From NCBI GenBank assembly GCA_022495005.1, contig JAGYXB010002024.1, positions 124,001-188,000 on the forward strand: a stretch of 64,000 nucleotides of DNA, given 5' to 3'. Position numbers and translations under genes: made by a program. The DNA is from Rhyacophila brunnea. Lineage: Eukaryota; Arthropoda; Insecta; Trichoptera; Rhyacophilidae. The notes beneath the pieces are model-generated. The model did not search any database. It was not told where the DNA came from and saw only the letters and a program-made list of their open reading frames with translations. This document shows, one piece after another, positions 33,673-46,190 of this stretch. Numbering within the stretch: the stretch's first letter is position 1; each line of letters starts with the position of its first letter.

Positions 33673-33922
33673 TTTCTTCTTTCTTCTTTCGACCATGTCC
33701 GATCCTAATAGGATCATATGGGCCTCCACTGGGTGGAGGTTTGTATTAACAGATTTTTGTTTTTACGAGAAATGGATATCAGTCACTTGCTCAACCTATT
33801 AGGTCCATACTCTGACTCATACACAAATTGAAAAACAATATGTGTACTTGCCAGACCTAGGATTCGAACCTGGGACCCACAACGCTATAGGCCGACGCTT
33901 AATCCTTGCGGCCATCGTGGGA
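33673..33922 (-). mobile_element. tRNA-derived SINE family Z, copy 5 (fullest)
   Basis: Best reference copy. Plus strand: CTTC-rich tail, CGACCATGTCCGATCCTAAT, GGGCCTCCACTGGGTGGAGG, GTATTAACAGATTTTTG, CACTTGCTCAACCTATTAGG, CTTGCCAGACCTAGGATTCG, AACCTGGGACC, then CGCTTAATCCTTGCGGCCAT. On the minus strand the last parts are the tRNA A box (TGGCCGCAAGGATTAAGCG, like Ser/Leu tRNAs) and B box (GGTTCGAATCC). Confidence 0.9.
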
Positions 33923-34872
33923 GTTATAGGTATTCAAAATTATTATAAACGAACTACACTAATAAGTCATATAAATTATTTGTGTTCAAAACAGTTAGTA
34001 GTCAAAGCACCATTAAGGCTTTGTGATATTATGGTCATTATTATTCTTTTTAATATTCTAGGCCAACGAATTATTATACAATAACTCCAGGTTTGATTAC
34101 CGGTCAGGCCACAGTACATTTACGTGTTCAAATTCAGGGTGTTTCTGTGATTATTTCACTGATGATACTACTGTATTAACTATTACACATACTTATATAA
34201 ATCATTGAGCCTTCTGGCTTGTTGTGGTAAATATTTAAAATAGTCTTTTTTTTTCTTTTCAAAAAACAAGTTAGTAAATCCATCCACGGTGTTCGAAATG
34301 AATAATTCATAGTAAATATATATATATATATTATATATACTATGATCCAGTTTAGTGTTCCCAATAGACATACGAAAAATTATGACCATTTTTACATTGA
34401 TTTTTTTTAAATCCATCTTCTCAATTTTCACGTTTCCTCAATATTGCACTTAAGGAAAATTATATAAAATATGAACAAATAAATCAATATACCTATATGC
34501 AAAAATATAACTTCTTTCTAAAACACAATATTACATCAAGATGTTATTCATATATTACAGTATTATTTATTTAACCAGTGTTCGATGCAATTAATGATTG
34601 TATATAATATTATAAGGGTGTGTGAGGTACCTAAGCCTCTAAACTTTTTGAAGTTTCGGATATTATTATTTGAAAAATAAGATCTGAGTGGTGCTAACAA
34701 TAATTTGATAAATTTGTGAACTTCTTATCGCAATATGCAAAACTAACATATTGTCATAGTAATATCAATTGGGAGGATAATCTAAATGTTTAACCAAATT
34801 GTTTCAGATACCACAATATATTTCACGTATAGGTGTATGTTGTATTATACTTCTTCTTTTATATGTCACATA
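33923..34872. other. No gene; TA microsatellite
   Basis: A (TA)n stretch at about 34318-34340. No exon or bordered repeat recognised. Confidence 0.5.
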
Positions 34873-35363
34873 TTTTTACCACGATTTTATTAGCTCGTAT
34901 TCTTGTTTGTCCAGTAATTTTTTTTTCTTGTTTGTCCAAGATTTGTATTGGACGATTGAAGATTTTTAACTAAATTCCCGTCTAGCTAGACATTTGAAAC
35001 ATTTAGAATATATTAGAACACGACGACAATGCATTCTTTTAATACTTTTGCAGCATTGAATTCATTTTCAGTTAATTTTGTTTTGTATGGAAAGTTATTT
35101 CGGAAAAAAATTGTAAAAGTAAAACACTATTATTGGTTGCTAAGGGGGTCCTAGAAACTAAATTATTAATATATACGTGCGTTACTATGGAAATCAATAT
35201 GAAATGTCAAAATGACATTTCAGTATTCTATAATATATATTCAGTATTTCTATCAAGTACAAAAAAAGTATTTCTTAATACATAGAATTGTCAAGTTTAT
35301 ATGATTCAACAGAAAATTTAAAAACGTGGTATATAAAAAGTTCTTTTTATCTTGTAATTATTA
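34873..35363 (+). repeat. Repeat family Y, copy 3
   Basis: Runs from TACCACGATTTTATTAGCTC to AAAAACGTGGTATATAAAAA and TCTTGTAATTATT. Contains the Y landmarks, with small insertions. Confidence 0.82.
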
Positions 35364-36026
35364 TAATATGTATCATGATGTTTAAAATATAAATGTATTT
35401 GTTATTATTGGCAAACGTTGAAAAGTACAGATTCGAGACGTTGGTAATGAAATGAAATAGATATACATAATATCGAAAATTATAACTAAAGTCGCGTCCA
35501 GCGCGTAACGATTAGGTGGCCATTCGATATAATTAGCATGCTATTTAAATGTGGTAATTAAAAAGTAATTATCTAGTCAGCAGTCAATGTGTAACGCTCA
35601 CCTATACTATTATTCTCGTGAAAATCGACATTTGAAGCAATTACGTTAAACATTGTTCACTCATTTGATATCACCAACTATAAGGCAAATTGTATCGCTA
35701 AATTTCAAAATCAGCTAAGTCCACCTTTAGGTATTTTTGACTTTTTTGTGAATTGCTGAAGAATTACTGCTTTCTAACATTTCTGCATTATCGAAATGTA
35801 GAACTTTCACCCTTGTGACTGTGTACTTGTTGAGAAAACAAAAAGCTGTTTTTCTCCTATTCATCTATTATGGACTTGGGTGATTTTGAAATCTAGCGAC
35901 ACTTTTCCAAATTTCTTAAATACTTATCAGAGACTCATAATTAAGTACACGGATCTAATCTATTAGACAGATTTCTCAGTGTTAATAATTAATATCTACA
36001 TTTGATTTTAAACACAGCATATTAAA
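35364..36026. other. No gene seen
   Basis: AT-rich sequence, nothing recognised. Confidence 0.5.
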
Positions 36027-36218
36027 TATTTTTTTTTGACCATTTCCGATCCTCATAGGATCACAGAGTAGAGGATTGTATTAACAGATTTGGTTTTTAC
36101 GAGAAATAGATGTCAGCCACTTGCTCAACCTATAAGGTCCGTACCCTGACTCATACACAAATTGAAAAACAATATGTGTACTTGCCAGACCCAGGATTGC
36201 CACGCGGCCACCGTGGGC
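36027..36218 (-). mobile_element. SINE family Z, copy 6
   Basis: Plus strand: T-run, GACCATTTCCGATCCTCATA, ACAGATTTGGTTTTTACGAG, CTTGCCAGACCCAGGATT, then directly GCCACGCGGCCACCGTGGG. An internal deletion removed the B-box arm, and the GGGCCTCC block is also lost. Confidence 0.78.
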
Positions 36219-37841
36219 GTATATTATATATTACATATTAAGTCTATAACATATTTCAACTGTATCTATTTGTTACATTCTGTTTCTATGAGCAGAGTAT
36301 TTCAACCTACATTATATTTATTCACTCGAATAATATTCCGTTACTTATTATCGAGTTTGTATGCATATTAGCAAGTGGCCGTTAACGTACGATTTCAATA
36401 AGTTACTCACTTTTGTTTGTAAAATAACACGGTAAACAATGGCCAACAATACCTTGCTAAATTTTGCAAAGACGCCTCGTGTCATTAAATAGGCTATGGC
36501 GATTTTCTTCGACGCAAATGGCACAGTCGATTCGTCAGAAAAATAATTAAATTACCCAAAGTACCTATAACAAAATCCCTCCAATAACACCAAAGGTCCC
36601 GTAACATAACCACTTAACAAATACATATTTTTACAGAAAAAATAAACCAATGATAAAGAAAATTATTATGTTTTAACAGTCATACTTTTTTATTTTTAAT
36701 AAAAGGATATGATTTGTGGTTTTCATTTTTTTATTATGAAGTGCGTGTCAAAATCAATCGTTGCGTTGAGTATGCACCTTCCTAACCTCACCACTGTTTA
36801 TAAGTACGACAAAAATAAGATGCGTCTTATATTTGTGTTCCCTGGATATAACACCCTCTTAAGTTAGCAAAAAAAGCTCAATTTTTATCGACTCTAAATC
36901 AAATAATTGCATCGCTTGATATTCCAAACTTTTTACTTCACCACTCTTGAATACTTGATCATCAGAGATACCTCATTTCACCATACTGACTCAGATACAC
37001 ACTGTATGTTTCTTAGTCTGTTAAGAGCTTTCCTAAATTGGCATTTGAGATTGACACTCTGTTGCCCTTACCCGAGACCTTCAAAGGCTAATGACAATCC
37101 GCGGTATTCAAAGTCAAAGATATTGTTGCAATTAAGCTACTCCTGTTTTTAACCTTGTTTTAGACTTATATGTATAGCCTTATATGGATCCTTTCTTTGT
37201 CAGTCGTTATAATACAACATTGAATTAAATTAAAATTTAATGCTGCATCTTATTTTAACCACTTTATGTTATACCTACCTATATTATAATGGATACTCGG
37301 TATCAAATTCTCCACTTACCTACAAAAAGTCGTGTGCCAAAATATTAATATTAAAATATTAGTATTCAAAATTCATAAATAATGCATTTTTTATGTAAGT
37401 AGGTCAACGTTACTAGGCGGCTTTAATATTTTGCAAATAATATTGGCAAGAAAGTCTAGAACGTGAAAAATGTATGCGACATGTGCCAAAAAAAATATTT
37501 TACCCGAAACACTACAATATTGACTTTTAAACTGTGATGAGATATTTTTATCTTTTGAGACAGAATTTTAAAAAGCTAGCGATGATTGGTACAAATAGTG
37601 TCTAACTGTATATATAATATATTAAGTAGGTAGGTCATAGTAATTATGTACACAGGTTCAATGTACCTACTTGTCAATATTACACAATATCTCACGTTTG
37701 CAACTTGCAACTTAAATGCCATAAATAGTTATTTTATAATAATTTTAGGAAAACAATATAAATACAGTTAAACGTTAAATCGTTCGCATTCTGGTGTTAG
37801 TTTATATATTTTTTCACTGGCTCTATAATTTGACGTGGATC
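36219..37841. other. No gene seen
   Basis: AT-rich. The 81-codon frame at 36907-37152 shows no known domain. An old unclassified repeat may lie near 36490-36600. Confidence 0.45.
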
Positions 37842-38032
37842 TTAGGTGCCTCAAAAATAAGTTTCTAAGTAGATTTTTAACGAAAAATTGATGGTATCCA
37901 CTTGTTTAATATATTAAGTATAACGTCTGGATCTAAAACACACATTGAAACAAAGCATGTGAATTTTCCAGACTCGGTATTCAAACCTGTGACACATCAA
38001 TTAACAAGCTAACACGTTACCATGGCCATCGC
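37842..38032 (-). repeat. SINE family Z, copy 7, strongly diverged
   Basis: AGATTTTTAACGAAAAATTG, CCACTTGTTTAATATATTAA, TTTTCCAGACTCGGTATTCA, AACCTGTGAC and CGTTACCATGGCCATCG follow the family-Z order with many substitutions. Confidence 0.6.
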
Positions 38033-41000
38033 TCAAAAATATTGCTTTATAATGTTGACATTATAAATACTAAGTACATAATAAAGTACACATAATATAG
38101 ATAATAATAAGACTATAGGTACAGAAAGCTCGTACCGAATGATTCATCGTCACAATTAAGTTTGTCTTATCTACTGTATATAATATAATGATGAACGGTA
38201 CGCCGTCTTCGACGAGCTTTTATCCAATTATAATAATATTAATCCATACGGGACAGAGATTTCGTTAATAATTATCTTTCAAAGCTCGATTACATCAACG
38301 CATGGACAAGGCACAAACCTCTCTCATTGTCTCTCGCGTACACACAATTTTAAGAATGTAACATCATTGAAAATTAAATACACATTTGGAGCAGCCCAAG
38401 AGACATATATATATACGTACTAAAATAATCGAATCTATATATATATATATATATATATGTATCTATTACTTACTACTCGGTAACTTAATTATTAAAGCAA
38501 TAGCCCAGGATGTGATAGACGTGGGTTCGTATCCTACTCGATCCAAAACTATTTTAAGGACTTTTCAAATAAGTATGTTTATATAATTGTAAGAACTATT
38601 ATATTAAATATATAACAGTATTTTATAACGTTATTTTGATTCATAAATATGTGGTAGTAGTAGGTAAGTAGGTTAACAATACATTTTATTGAAATATGCA
38701 AATTTAATAAAACTTACAAATATTAATTTGACGTCCATCGTGATGTGGTTTTAAAAAACACCAGCCACTATTTGAACTATATTAAGTCAATCACACTTTT
38801 TATTTAGTTTATTTCACTCATTTTTTAATTAAATAAAAAGTCACTATTTATTTTATACATGAGTACAAATATTTTTCCAATTCAACCACTGATTTTTTAT
38901 AAATAACTTTTTTATGTGTTATTTTTATTTAAAACTATTTTCTGGTATCGTAATAAGGAAATGTGTTTGAATAGGTTTTGATCCGCGCTTTAAGAGGTCT
39001 TGTGTATGACTGGCGGTCAATGTCGAGGTGTTTTGCTTTACAAGCGCGCATTACACCTGTTGTCAGAGATCGGCAACAACAAAGTATCACATAATTAATT
39101 ATAAGCAGTTTTTTGAACAGAAACTTACAAACTTAACTATATCTGTATGAATATATCGAGTTTTATCAGTTCACATAGCTTTCGGTTTCTGTCAAAGATT
39201 TTTTTACCAATTATAACACTCGCTAAATAAATTTCTATAAAGAGATTATTTGAATTAAAAATTCAATTTCAATTAATTTATTTACACGATTGTAAATTAC
39301 TAAAACGCTTACATGAAAATATTGAAAATATATTCATTATTAGATTTTGGAGATGGTTTTGTGAAATGGTCTCTACATTATTGCTTGATTAAATACGTCT
39401 CATATTCCAGAAAATTTTTGAAATATTCCATCTTGAACATCATCGCGACTTTCGTTCGTAAAATTTCCAGTGGCTGTTTATATAAAATAAGTGAAACAGT
39501 TGTTTTGGTAAAAGTACAACCTGAGTGAAGAAATAATCAATCAATCCTGCAACTATAAATTAATTTGATTATCTCACTTAGTATTCCACAGTATTAAACA
39601 TAAAATTGAGTTTTGAGATAATCGCAAAAAACCACTGGAGCACCGTTTTTTTTTGTAATTAGAAGAAAAGTATTTAACTTCCTTATATATTAATGAGGGA
39701 GTGAGTCAATTTATATATATATATTTTAATATATATAATACGCCTAAGGCTACAGACACACAGTACACTATAAAAATAGAACTCCCTGATTGATTAGAAA
39801 GGCCTTCGTGACAAAAGTCACATTATTCATTGAAAAATGTGAGTTAAGACACCAACAGTCAATTTTGTCAACGACTTTTACAAGGTTTAACGTGACTTTT
39901 GATACTCAACTATTTTTCTTTAGGTTAATGCCTTTAGAATCACTTTGTATAATTAACTCAAAAATAACAAAATTGCAGAATATTAATTATGACTCTAGGC
40001 GACTCATTTAGACATCCAACGGCAGTTTCTTCCACGGACAATATTTTTCTAAAGGGTCCTTCAAACCTGTCGGTTCATCAGATCTCGTACCTAATAACAC
40101 TACTGAATTTTATTATAAACACTTTTCAAAAACTATTATGAAAAATGTAAATAAAATTAATACAATGAAAACAGAAAATAATACATAATTTTTTTTTTAA
40201 AAAATCAAGCGAATTAAATAGAAATATGCTTTTTTAACACCAACACTAGCCTGGTTGACAAAAGTGATCATTTTTCGTTCGAGTTCGCGGCTGATAAAAA
40301 TGCATATTGCTTGATCCAGTGCAAACACCCAATGGGTTGGGCGATTGACTATTTTTTGTAAAGAAATTTGTTAAAAATATTGTATTACAACCAATATGTA
40401 GAGGCCCATATTATGATCTGTTTAGGTGTGAAGTTGGTTATTTACTTTTTTTACCTGCTTGTAATAAAATAATGAAACCATATCCATCTAAACTCACCCT
40501 CACGAAAGTCCATATAAAATTACTGCTACTTCTTTAGTTAAATGATAGTGATATTAAATAGAGTTTAACTTTATGATTCTTTTGAATAAATCGCGTCCAT
40601 TTTTGCATACTGAAAGCAAGTTTGTGGACGATATTCAAACTTCAGATTAAGTTGTAGTCGCGTCAAATATCAGTTAGTCCATAGTAAGGATACAGTTGCC
40701 AATCACTGTGTTCCAGTACCTACATGATTATTGCAGGCGAGTACTCGACCGAGTTGCAACTGGCAGAGCTGGCTGACTAGTCACTGCTGCTCCTAAAGGA
40801 GAGAGAACGAAAGATGTTCCGCATTTTCGAGAACGCACTGGAACATACAGGCGGAGAAAATAAATTAAATTGATTAATTTAATAGACATAAGTATTGAAG
40901 TTGATGACAAACATAATTTAACGAAAATGAATCAAACATTATAGATGTGCAATAGTGTATGTTTTAACCCTCAAATACACCAATATTGAATAAGCGTCAG

Positions 41001-42633
41001 TGAATAAACCGAGAGCAGTTGTCACAACGAAGGGCAAGCGTATTCTCGATACGTTTATCTAATATTCTTTCACACTCAAGATTGGTTCCTGCTACTCCAC
41101 AACCGTTAGGTATTTTAGTTCCCTCCGATGAATTTTGTTATATAATTCCCTCGGAGTTTTTACCATAGACAGTGTATTCAAAAATAAAAACATATGCAAA
41201 GTAGATTTGTGCAGATTTATTGCTTCACATTAATGAAAAATTATATATATTGTGGGATTCGATGTGTGTTACCACTGGGGGAGTCGTCGGCGTGTCGTAG
41301 GTCATGGTGTTGAGGATGATGATGAAGAAGTCGAAGATGGATGCAGGAGCGAGTTTTATTTGCGGCGTAAACAGTCGGTACAATGTACAATAGTATATTA
41401 CAGTAGTTATGTTACAATATTTATGATACGGGTCCGAAGTCCGCATCTTGGTACAATGAGATGTTGTGCGGGACTATACGGAGATTGAGATTCTAACAGC
41501 CCAGGAACTTATATTAGAGTGACCTTTTCGATGAAATATTATTCGCTATTTATACATCAAAATAATATCTACCTATTATAATTTAGGAAATAACAAGATA
41601 TATTAATCGAGTCAGCTACTTACTGTCATTTGCGTCAATGGACATCCGAGTAGCTGACTATTTTATAAAACATAAATATCGGGGAAATAACTATTGTATT
41701 ATAATTTGACACTACGGAAATGCATATTAAAGAATTTGTAATTCCGGTAATATATTTAATATCGCCGATCCATATGCTGACAAAAATTGAGTTGGTATCG
41801 CCATAATATTATATAAAGTAAGATAATATGTGATGTTTCTATTAGCATGGCCAGCAGGTTACAAGGCATTATCGATCGCCGGTACACCGCTTTTTACAAC
41901 TGTAGATGAACCGGTGGTGGATGGCTGCGGGAGAACCATAACAACAGACGTCTTCCACTCAAGAAGAGACGCGTCACGCCACGCTACTTGGCATTAAATT
42001 TGCCATTCACCACTTGCTACATGCCATGACCCTGTCAATACAAAAGCTTTATGCTTCATTGAAAAGTAACTAATTCTACTGTGACCATTAACTTCCATTC
42101 CATTGATTACATGTATTTGTCGTACCTATAGAGGCAGCTTCTAAAGAATAAATATGCCCTTATATGAACGGTTTATAGATATATATTCTTTTGTTAACAG
42201 ATGAATACAATTGAATATGATGGAAAAATAAACTCTACCTAAATAATTGCAATCAGAAATAATACAATTAAACGACTACTAGAAACACATTCCTAATAAA
42301 ATCATTATGCATGTCTTACCATGTGTTTTGCTTATTACCATTTTCTTCTTTTCATCTGCTTAGCGAACTCTATCATATCGCGTACTCTCATCTGCTTCCT
42401 TATCCATTGGTTTATTTTGCGATCTTTACGCGTTATGCCCAACATGCACCTTTCCATGCCACGTTGTGCTATGTAAACTTATATATAGTTAGGTTTATAT
42501 CTATTTATATATATATATATATACATATGTATATATTTATTATTTTTTTCTATTTAATTCAGTTTACAGATTAAATCTTGAAAACGTCTGAATTAAAAAT
42601 TCACTGGCTCAATTATTGTAACAATCGTTCACC
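38033..42633. other. Gene-less AT-rich region with microsatellites
   Basis: (TA)n runs at about 38436-38458, 39710-39732 and 42500-42525. Slightly GC-richer patches at 40730-40860, 41250-41480 and 41850-42020 have no domain, splice pattern or repeat partner that I can recognise; the first coding or UTR exon of an unseen gene cannot be excluded. Confidence 0.4.
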
Positions 42634-42637
42634 TTAA

Positions 42638-44022
42638 GGGGGGACATGCTCGTCGAAGGTCAAAATTGAGTTTTTATTGTATTTTCAAACCATGATCCTG
42701 GACACTCCTTAAACGTTGTAGATAATCTATTTATATAATTTTGAAGCCTTATTATCCTTTATAGTTATTTTAAACATTTGATGACTGCATAAAGTATTTT
42801 TGTTACATAAAATAGTATTCTTTTAAACCTCTCGCTCTAATGTTTTAGAATATAGTCATATTTCGGTACATAACTGTGCAGTGGTGTTCAGATTTTTTAC
42901 ATTTATTAATTTTTAAACGCATTTATAAAACCATTAGTATAATTTATTACGAGATAATTTTTGCAAAATATTCACGATAAAAAATTATATTGATAATCTC
43001 TGTGATCCCAAATTTGACAAGAATTAGGCATTTATTATTCAAAAAATGGGCACGATTATCACATTTGAAGATAATTCTAAAGATACTAATTATAAGCTAT
43101 GTCTTTGACCATTCAAGTGTGATAAACATCCTACGAATAATGATTGCTTTATAATAATTATTGACCTAAGAATTAGGTAGTGTTTTGAAATACGCCATTT
43201 CTTTTGTCATTCCCCAGTGGTTAAGCTACAACATACGGCCGTAGCGATAAATGACAAACTATAATTGTAAGGAGTAAAATGATATTAACGCGCGTGTTTG
43301 AACATGTACCGTTTAAAAAAAAATAAAAAAAAATTCGGTTAAGTACATGTTCAAACACGCGCGTTAACATAATTTTACTCCCTACTTTAATTATAGTTTG
43401 TCATTTTATGGCTACGGCCGTATGTTGTAGCTTAACCACTAGGGAATGACAAAAGAAATGGCGTATTTCAAAAAAACACTACCTTATTCTTAGGTCAATA
43501 ATTATTATAAAGCAATCATTATTCATAAGATGTTTATCACACTTGAATGTTCAAAGACATAGCTTATAATAAATATCTTTAGAATCATCTTCAAATGTGT
43601 TAATCTTGCCGATTTTTTGAATAATAAAATGCCTAATTCTTGTCAAATTTGGGATCACAGAGATTATCAATATAATTTTTTATCGTGAATATTTTACAAA
43701 AATTATCTCGTAATAAATTATACTAATGGTTTTATAAATGCGTTTAAAAATTAATAAATGTAAAAAATCTTAACACCACTGCACAGTTATGTACCGAAAT
43801 ATGACTATATTCTAAAACATTAGAGCGAGAGGTTTAAAAGAATACTATTTTATGTAACAAAAATACTTTATGCAGTCATCAAATGTTTAAAATAACTATA
43901 AAGGATAATAAGGCTTCAAAATTATATAAATAGATTATCTACAACGTTTAAGGAGTGTCCAGGATCATGGTTTGAAAATACAATAAAAACTCAATTTTGA
44001 CCTTCGACGAGCATGTCCCCCC
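42638..44022. mobile_element. Palindromic fold-back element, copy 1 (TTAA-flanked)
   Basis: A 1385-bp near-perfect palindrome. The left arm 42638-43311 (GGGGGGACATGCTCGTCGAA ... CGCGCGTGTTTGAACATGTA) is mirrored by the right arm 43341-44022. A ~29-bp A-rich loop lies between. TTAA stands at both outer borders (42634-42637 and 44023-44026), as expected for a TTAA-duplicating transposon. Arms differ by scattered substitutions and 1-2 base indels only. No coding frame. Ends start GGGGGG and not the CCY usual for piggyBac, so the family is left open. Confidence 0.9.
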
Positions 44023-44137
44023 TTAATGTACATTTCATGTTAGTGGCAACTTAATCGTAAATGTTTCTGAATTGTAAATACTTATTCACATAAATTCCGC
44101 TCCATTTTCTATGTAACTGTACACTGAAACAGGTTAA

Positions 44138-45527
44138 CGGCCCACGTGCTCGTCGTAGGTCAAATTTGAGTTTTTATCGTATTTTCAAACCATGATCCTG
44201 GACACTCCTTAAACGTTGTAGATAATCTATTTATATAATTTTGAAGCCTTATTATCCTTTATAGTTATTTTAAACATTTGATGACTGCATGAAGTATTTT
44301 TGTTACATAAAATAGTATTCTTTTAAACCTCTCGCTCTAATGTTTTAGAATATAGTCATATTTCGGTACATAACTGTGCAGTGGTGTTAAGATTTTTTAC
44401 ATTTATTAATTTTTAAACGCATTTATAAAACCATTAGTATAATTTATTACGAGATAATTTTTGTAAAATATTCACGATAAAAAATTATATTGATAATCTC
44501 TGTGATCCCAAATTTGACAAGAATTAGGCATTTTATTATTCAAAAAATCGGCAATATTAACACATTTGAAGATGATTCTAAAGATAGTTATTATAAGCTA
44601 TGTCTTTGACCATTCAAGTGTGATAAACATCTTATGAATAATGATTGCTTTATAATAATTATTGACCTAAGAATAAGGTAGTGTTTTTTTGAAATACGCC
44701 ATTTCTTTTGTCATTCCCCAGTGGTTAAGCTACAACATACGGCCGTAGCCATAAATTGACAAACTATAATTGAAATAGGGAGTAAAATGATATTGACGCG
44801 CGTGTTTGAACATGTACCGTTAAAAAAAAAATAAAAAAAAATTCGGTTAGGTACATGTTCAAACACGCGTTAACATAATTTTACTCCCTACTTTAATTAT
44901 AGTTTGTCAATTTATGGCTATGGCCGTATGTTGTAGCTTAACCACTGGGGAATGACAAAAGAAATGGCGTATTTCAAAAAAACACTACCTTATTCTTAGG
45001 TCAATAATTATTATAAAGCAATCATTATTCATAAGATGTTTATCACAATTGAATGGTCAAAAACATAGCTTATAATAACTATCTTTAGAATCATCTTGAA
45101 ATGTGTTAATCTTGCCGATTTTTTGAATAATAAAATGCCTAATTCTTGTCAAATTTGGGATCACAGAGATTATCAATATAATTTTTTATCGTGAATATTT
45201 TACAAAAATTATCTCGTAATAAATTATACTAATGGTTTTATAAATGCGTTTAAAAATTAATAAATGTAAAAATCTTAACACCACTGCACAGTTATGTACC
45301 GAAATATGACTATATTCTAAAACATTAGAGCGAGAGGTTTAAAAGAATACTATTTTATGTAACAAAAATACTTTATGCAGTCATCAAATGTTTAAAATAA
45401 CTATAAAGGATAATAAGGCTTCAAAATTATATAAATAGATTATCTACAACGTTTAAGGAGTGTCCAGGATCATGGTTTGAAAATACAATAAAAACTCAAT
45501 TTTGACCTTCGACGAGCATGTCCCCCC
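44138..45527. mobile_element. Palindromic fold-back element, copy 2 (TTAA-flanked)
   Basis: A 1390-bp second copy, 115 bp after the first and in the same register. TTAA is at 44134-44137 and 45528-45531. The left border reads CGGCCCACGTGCTCGTCGTA, diverged from the right border GGGGGGACATGCTCGTCGAA (read inward). The centre (about 44820-44850) is A-rich. Arms are nearly identical to those of copy 1. Confidence 0.9.
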
Positions 45528-45531
45528 TTAA

Positions 45532-45869
45532 GGTCGTGACAGAATCACATTTAGATATTTTACTGCCATCTTGTTGATTTGAATGCAATCAAATTGACAT
45601 TAATTTACATACTGAAACAGTGATACTACTTCACTAATGATAGGCATTTATTACGCGAAGGAAACATAGAAATCTTTATAGGTAGGTAACCTAGTCTAAT
45701 AATAATTATAACTTGAACAATAAGAAAAGAAGGTGAAAAAACTAATTGATTTTACACGCATAATATAATAATATGATACAGAGCTAGTGTTGAAAGTAGT
45801 AAAGTCTATTTTTAAATAGTTTTAATGAATAAAACATAATATGCGTATTCAACATAGGTACATAACTTG
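45532..45869. other. No gene seen
   Basis: AT-rich spacer between the palindromes and the inverted SINE dimer. Confidence 0.5.
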
Positions 45870-46190
45870 AAAACACCTCATATATATTATTATACCCACT
45901 GGAAAAATCATATTTGAAAAAAATACGATGCCTGATTGGATTTTAAACCGCATATCCACTGGTATCGCGCCAATATGCTTTTAGCTACTGGCCTCCTACG
46001 TAATTAAGAAAATTACGTAGGTCCTACATGAATTGATTAAAGCATATTGGCGTGACACCACTATATACGGGATATACGGAATATACGGATTTAAATCCAG
46101 TCGGGCATCGTATATTTTTAAATGTATTTTTTCTAGTAGGTAGGTATTTATCTGAGGTGTTTTCAAGTTATGTATGTTCAATATACGGAA
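45870..46190. repeat. Second inverted SINE dimer
   Basis: Left arm AACTTGAAAACACCTCA, ACCCACTGGAAAAATCATAT, ATACGATGCCTGATTGGATT, GCGCCAATATGCTTTTA. Right arm is the inverse: TTAAAGCATATTGGCGTGAC, AAATCCAGTCGGGCATCGTAT, TGAGGTGTTTTCAAGTT. The loop of ~50 bp is itself partly palindromic (CCTACGTAATT ... AATTACGTAGG). The outer arms match the SINE tail at 8246-8572; GGATTTAAATCC is a degenerate B box. Confidence 0.7.

Noticed and set aside
33842..33922. Functional tRNA-Ser/Leu gene on the minus strand
   Set aside because: A and B boxes are good, but the sequence continues into the SINE body and recurs at several loci without a complete cloverleaf.
38436..38458. TA-repeat as a regulatory or origin element
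   Set aside because: Plain TA microsatellites occur at several places in this AT-rich DNA; no further signal.
41250..42020. Hidden exons in GC-richer patches
   Set aside because: No recognisable protein, no consistent splice phases, no homologue known to me; recorded only as unassigned.
42638..45527. Classification of the palindromes as piggyBac
   Set aside because: TTAA flanks fit, but ends start with GGGGGG and not CCY, and no transposase or known piggyBac end is present. Left unclassified.
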